Shown here: positions 5,901 to 7,035 of the stretch, in pieces
Position numbering within the stretch: the first letter of the stretch is position 1
How the letters are laid out: every line of letters begins with the position of its first letter
Assembly (NCBI GenBank): GCA_903832075.1
Contig: CAILAF010000125.1
Location: 1 to 7,035, forward strand
DNA from: an uncultured Chitinophagaceae bacterium
GTDB taxonomy: Bacteria > Bacteroidota > Bacteroidia > Chitinophagales > Chitinophagaceae
Length of the DNA stretch: 7,035 bases
Reading direction: 5' to 3'
Position numbers and translations under genes: made by a program
Notes under the pieces: model-generated
Told to the model about the DNA's origin: nothing
The model's database searches: none
Seen by the model: only the letters and a program-made list of their open reading frames with translations

Positions 5901-7035
5901 TTAAAACACTTCTCCCAAATTAACAAAGAAACCATGCGAAGCATATTGACCAAACCCGTAATCAATACAAAGATTCGTAGCTGAATATTTATTTAATTTT
6001 ATTCGCAAGCCAAATCCATATCCCGTTTTTACATCGTTGAACTGAGTTGATAAATCGGTTGAGAAATATTCAAAATTAGCAAATACTACTCCGCCTAATA
6101 AACCATTTTGCGTTATTCCAAAACGATATTCATTTTCCAAATACATCATGTTTCTTCCACGAAATCTTCCTTGAATATAACCCCTGCCTGTATTGTATTG
6201 ATCATCCCAACCGGTACTTGGCAACATCAAATATGGTGGTGTGTTCTTGCTGGTCGTTATCCAAGCAAAACTCCAAAATGCCCAAACATTTTTTGAATCG
6301 GTTGGAAATTTCGTATAAAATCTAACATCCGATTGTAAAGAACTCCAATTCTCATTACTTCCTAATGTTTTAAAATTAGGTCTGAACAGAATATTAAAAT
6401 AAGTTCCATTTTCAGGATTGATTTGATTTAATCTCGAATCATACAAAAACCTAAAAGCCAAACCCGATACTAACTCATCGGTGCCTAACTTTAGCGAAAG
6501 TTGATTTGCTACATTTCTTTTTAAAGAATCTAATGCTTTAATATTCCAGAATTGATCGTAAAAATATCCAATACCGGCATACATATCTTTTCCAATTTCA
6601 AACATTACTGTTTGATGAAATTTTAAACTGGAGAAATTAATAGTATATCCAACATTAGCATTAGAATCTACAGATATTCTTCTTCCACCCAAACCAAAAA
6701 CATCGGATGGATATTTCAAGTATTTATTATCAGAGATAAAATTTATTTTATTTCCTTTCGTCCAAATATCTGCTGTAAATGGTAGTATTGTTTGATTGTG
6801 TTCTGAATAAGTTAAACTAGAAGTAATATTTGATATTTTTTGATCAATATGATTACTGTTATAAAACGCTAAATTACTACTTACCAATCCTGCAAAACCG
6901 GTTTGTAATGTATAACCGGCTGCAGGAATGAAAGAAAAAAAATATTTCTGTGGCTTCTTTTCTGATGAATCTTTTATTGATTGATTATGTTTGGCTGAAT
7001 TATGTTTGAATAGATCTCTTAAATCTCTTTCTTTA
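5901..7035 (-). CDS. Omp85/BamA-TamA-like outer-membrane beta-barrel protein, N-terminal part beyond window
   Basis: The frame is open from the stop at 5901 to the window edge, giving 377 residues (first full codon at 7034). A TTG at 6887 could be taken as a start, but conserved-looking sequence continues upstream (PAAGYTLQTGFAG), so the real start is outside the window. Seen: a polar charged stretch (about 1-30), then alternating hydrophobic/polar beta-strand patterns with many Gly, Tyr, Phe and Asn to the end. GRGYIQGRFRG (283-293) followed by LENEYRFGI resembles the loop-6 RG(F/Y) motif and next strand of the Omp85 surface-antigen domain. The final strand ends LGEVF, with the C-terminal aromatic typical of barrel proteins folded by the BAM machinery. 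No POTRA domain is visible in this part. Its role could be protein or lipid insertion or transport in the outer membrane; the substrate cannot be told. It ends 83 nt before the GH13 start. Confidence 0.78.
   Translation of the reverse strand, partial: KERDLRDLFKHNSAKHNQSIKDSSEKKPQKYFFSFIPAAGYTLQTGFAGLVSSNLAFYNSNHIDQKISNITSSLTYSEHNQTILPFTADIWTKGNKINFISDNKYLKYPSDVFGLGGRRISVDSNANVGYTINFSSLKFHQTVMFEIGKDMYAGIGYFYDQFWNIKALDSLKRNVANQLSLKLGTDELVSGLAFRFLYDSRLNQINPENGTYFNILFRPNFKTLGSNENWSSLQSDVRFYTKFPTDSKNVWAFWSFAWITTSKNTPPYLMLPSTGWDDQYNTGRGYIQGRFRGRNMMYLENEYRFGITQNGLLGGVVFANFEYFSTDLSTQFNDVKTGYGFGLRIKLNKYSATNLCIDYGFGQYASHGFFVNLGEVF

Noticed and set aside
5199..6296. Plus-strand open frames within the GH13 and barrel genes (5199-5396, 6108-6296)
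   Set aside because: Both are shadows of conserved minus-strand genes and have no motif or start context of their own.
6885..6887. TTG at 6887 as the start of the barrel protein
   Set aside because: The frame stays open to the window edge and the upstream residues continue the barrel sequence, so this is an internal Leu codon.

Overview
The window looks like a chromosomal segment of a Bacteroidota bacterium. The DNA is AT-rich and no gene start has a clear Shine-Dalgarno sequence. Promoter-like sites follow the TTG / TAnnTTTG pattern of that phylum. The protein types also fit: a secreted DPP4-type S9 peptidase, a lipoprotein GH13 glucosidase and an Omp85-type barrel. I cannot place it below phylum level with confidence.

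All four genes are on the minus strand, so transcription runs from high to low coordinates. In that order they are: (1) 7035-5901, the C-terminal part of an Omp85/BamA-TamA-like outer-membrane beta-barrel protein, cut by the window edge; (2) 5817-4054, a lipoprotein glycoside hydrolase of family 13 resembling oligo-1,6-glucosidases; (3) 3630-1981, CTP synthase (pyrG), complete; (4) 1870-1, a secreted dipeptidyl-peptidase-IV-like S9 serine peptidase, cut by the window edge after its catalytic serine.

The genes share a direction but do not look like one operon. Strong intrinsic terminators follow the glucosidase (3994-4032) and pyrG (1931-1961), and promoter-like sites precede the glucosidase, pyrG and the peptidase. 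The 423-base gap between the glucosidase and pyrG contains the best promoter match in the window, TTG-N17-TAGGTTTG. Its position implies an ATG-free pyrG leader of about 195 nt.

Functionally the set is mixed: envelope protein, saccharide breakdown, nucleotide synthesis and peptide breakdown. The peptidase and glucosidase are both exported and plausibly take part in nutrient scavenging, but nothing ties them to pyrG beyond position. I found no mobile element, CRISPR array, tRNA, rRNA or toxin-antitoxin pair, and no sign of an undescribed multi-gene system. The most interesting items are the pyrG leader, dyad symmetries over three start codons, and active-site substitutions in the peptidase.
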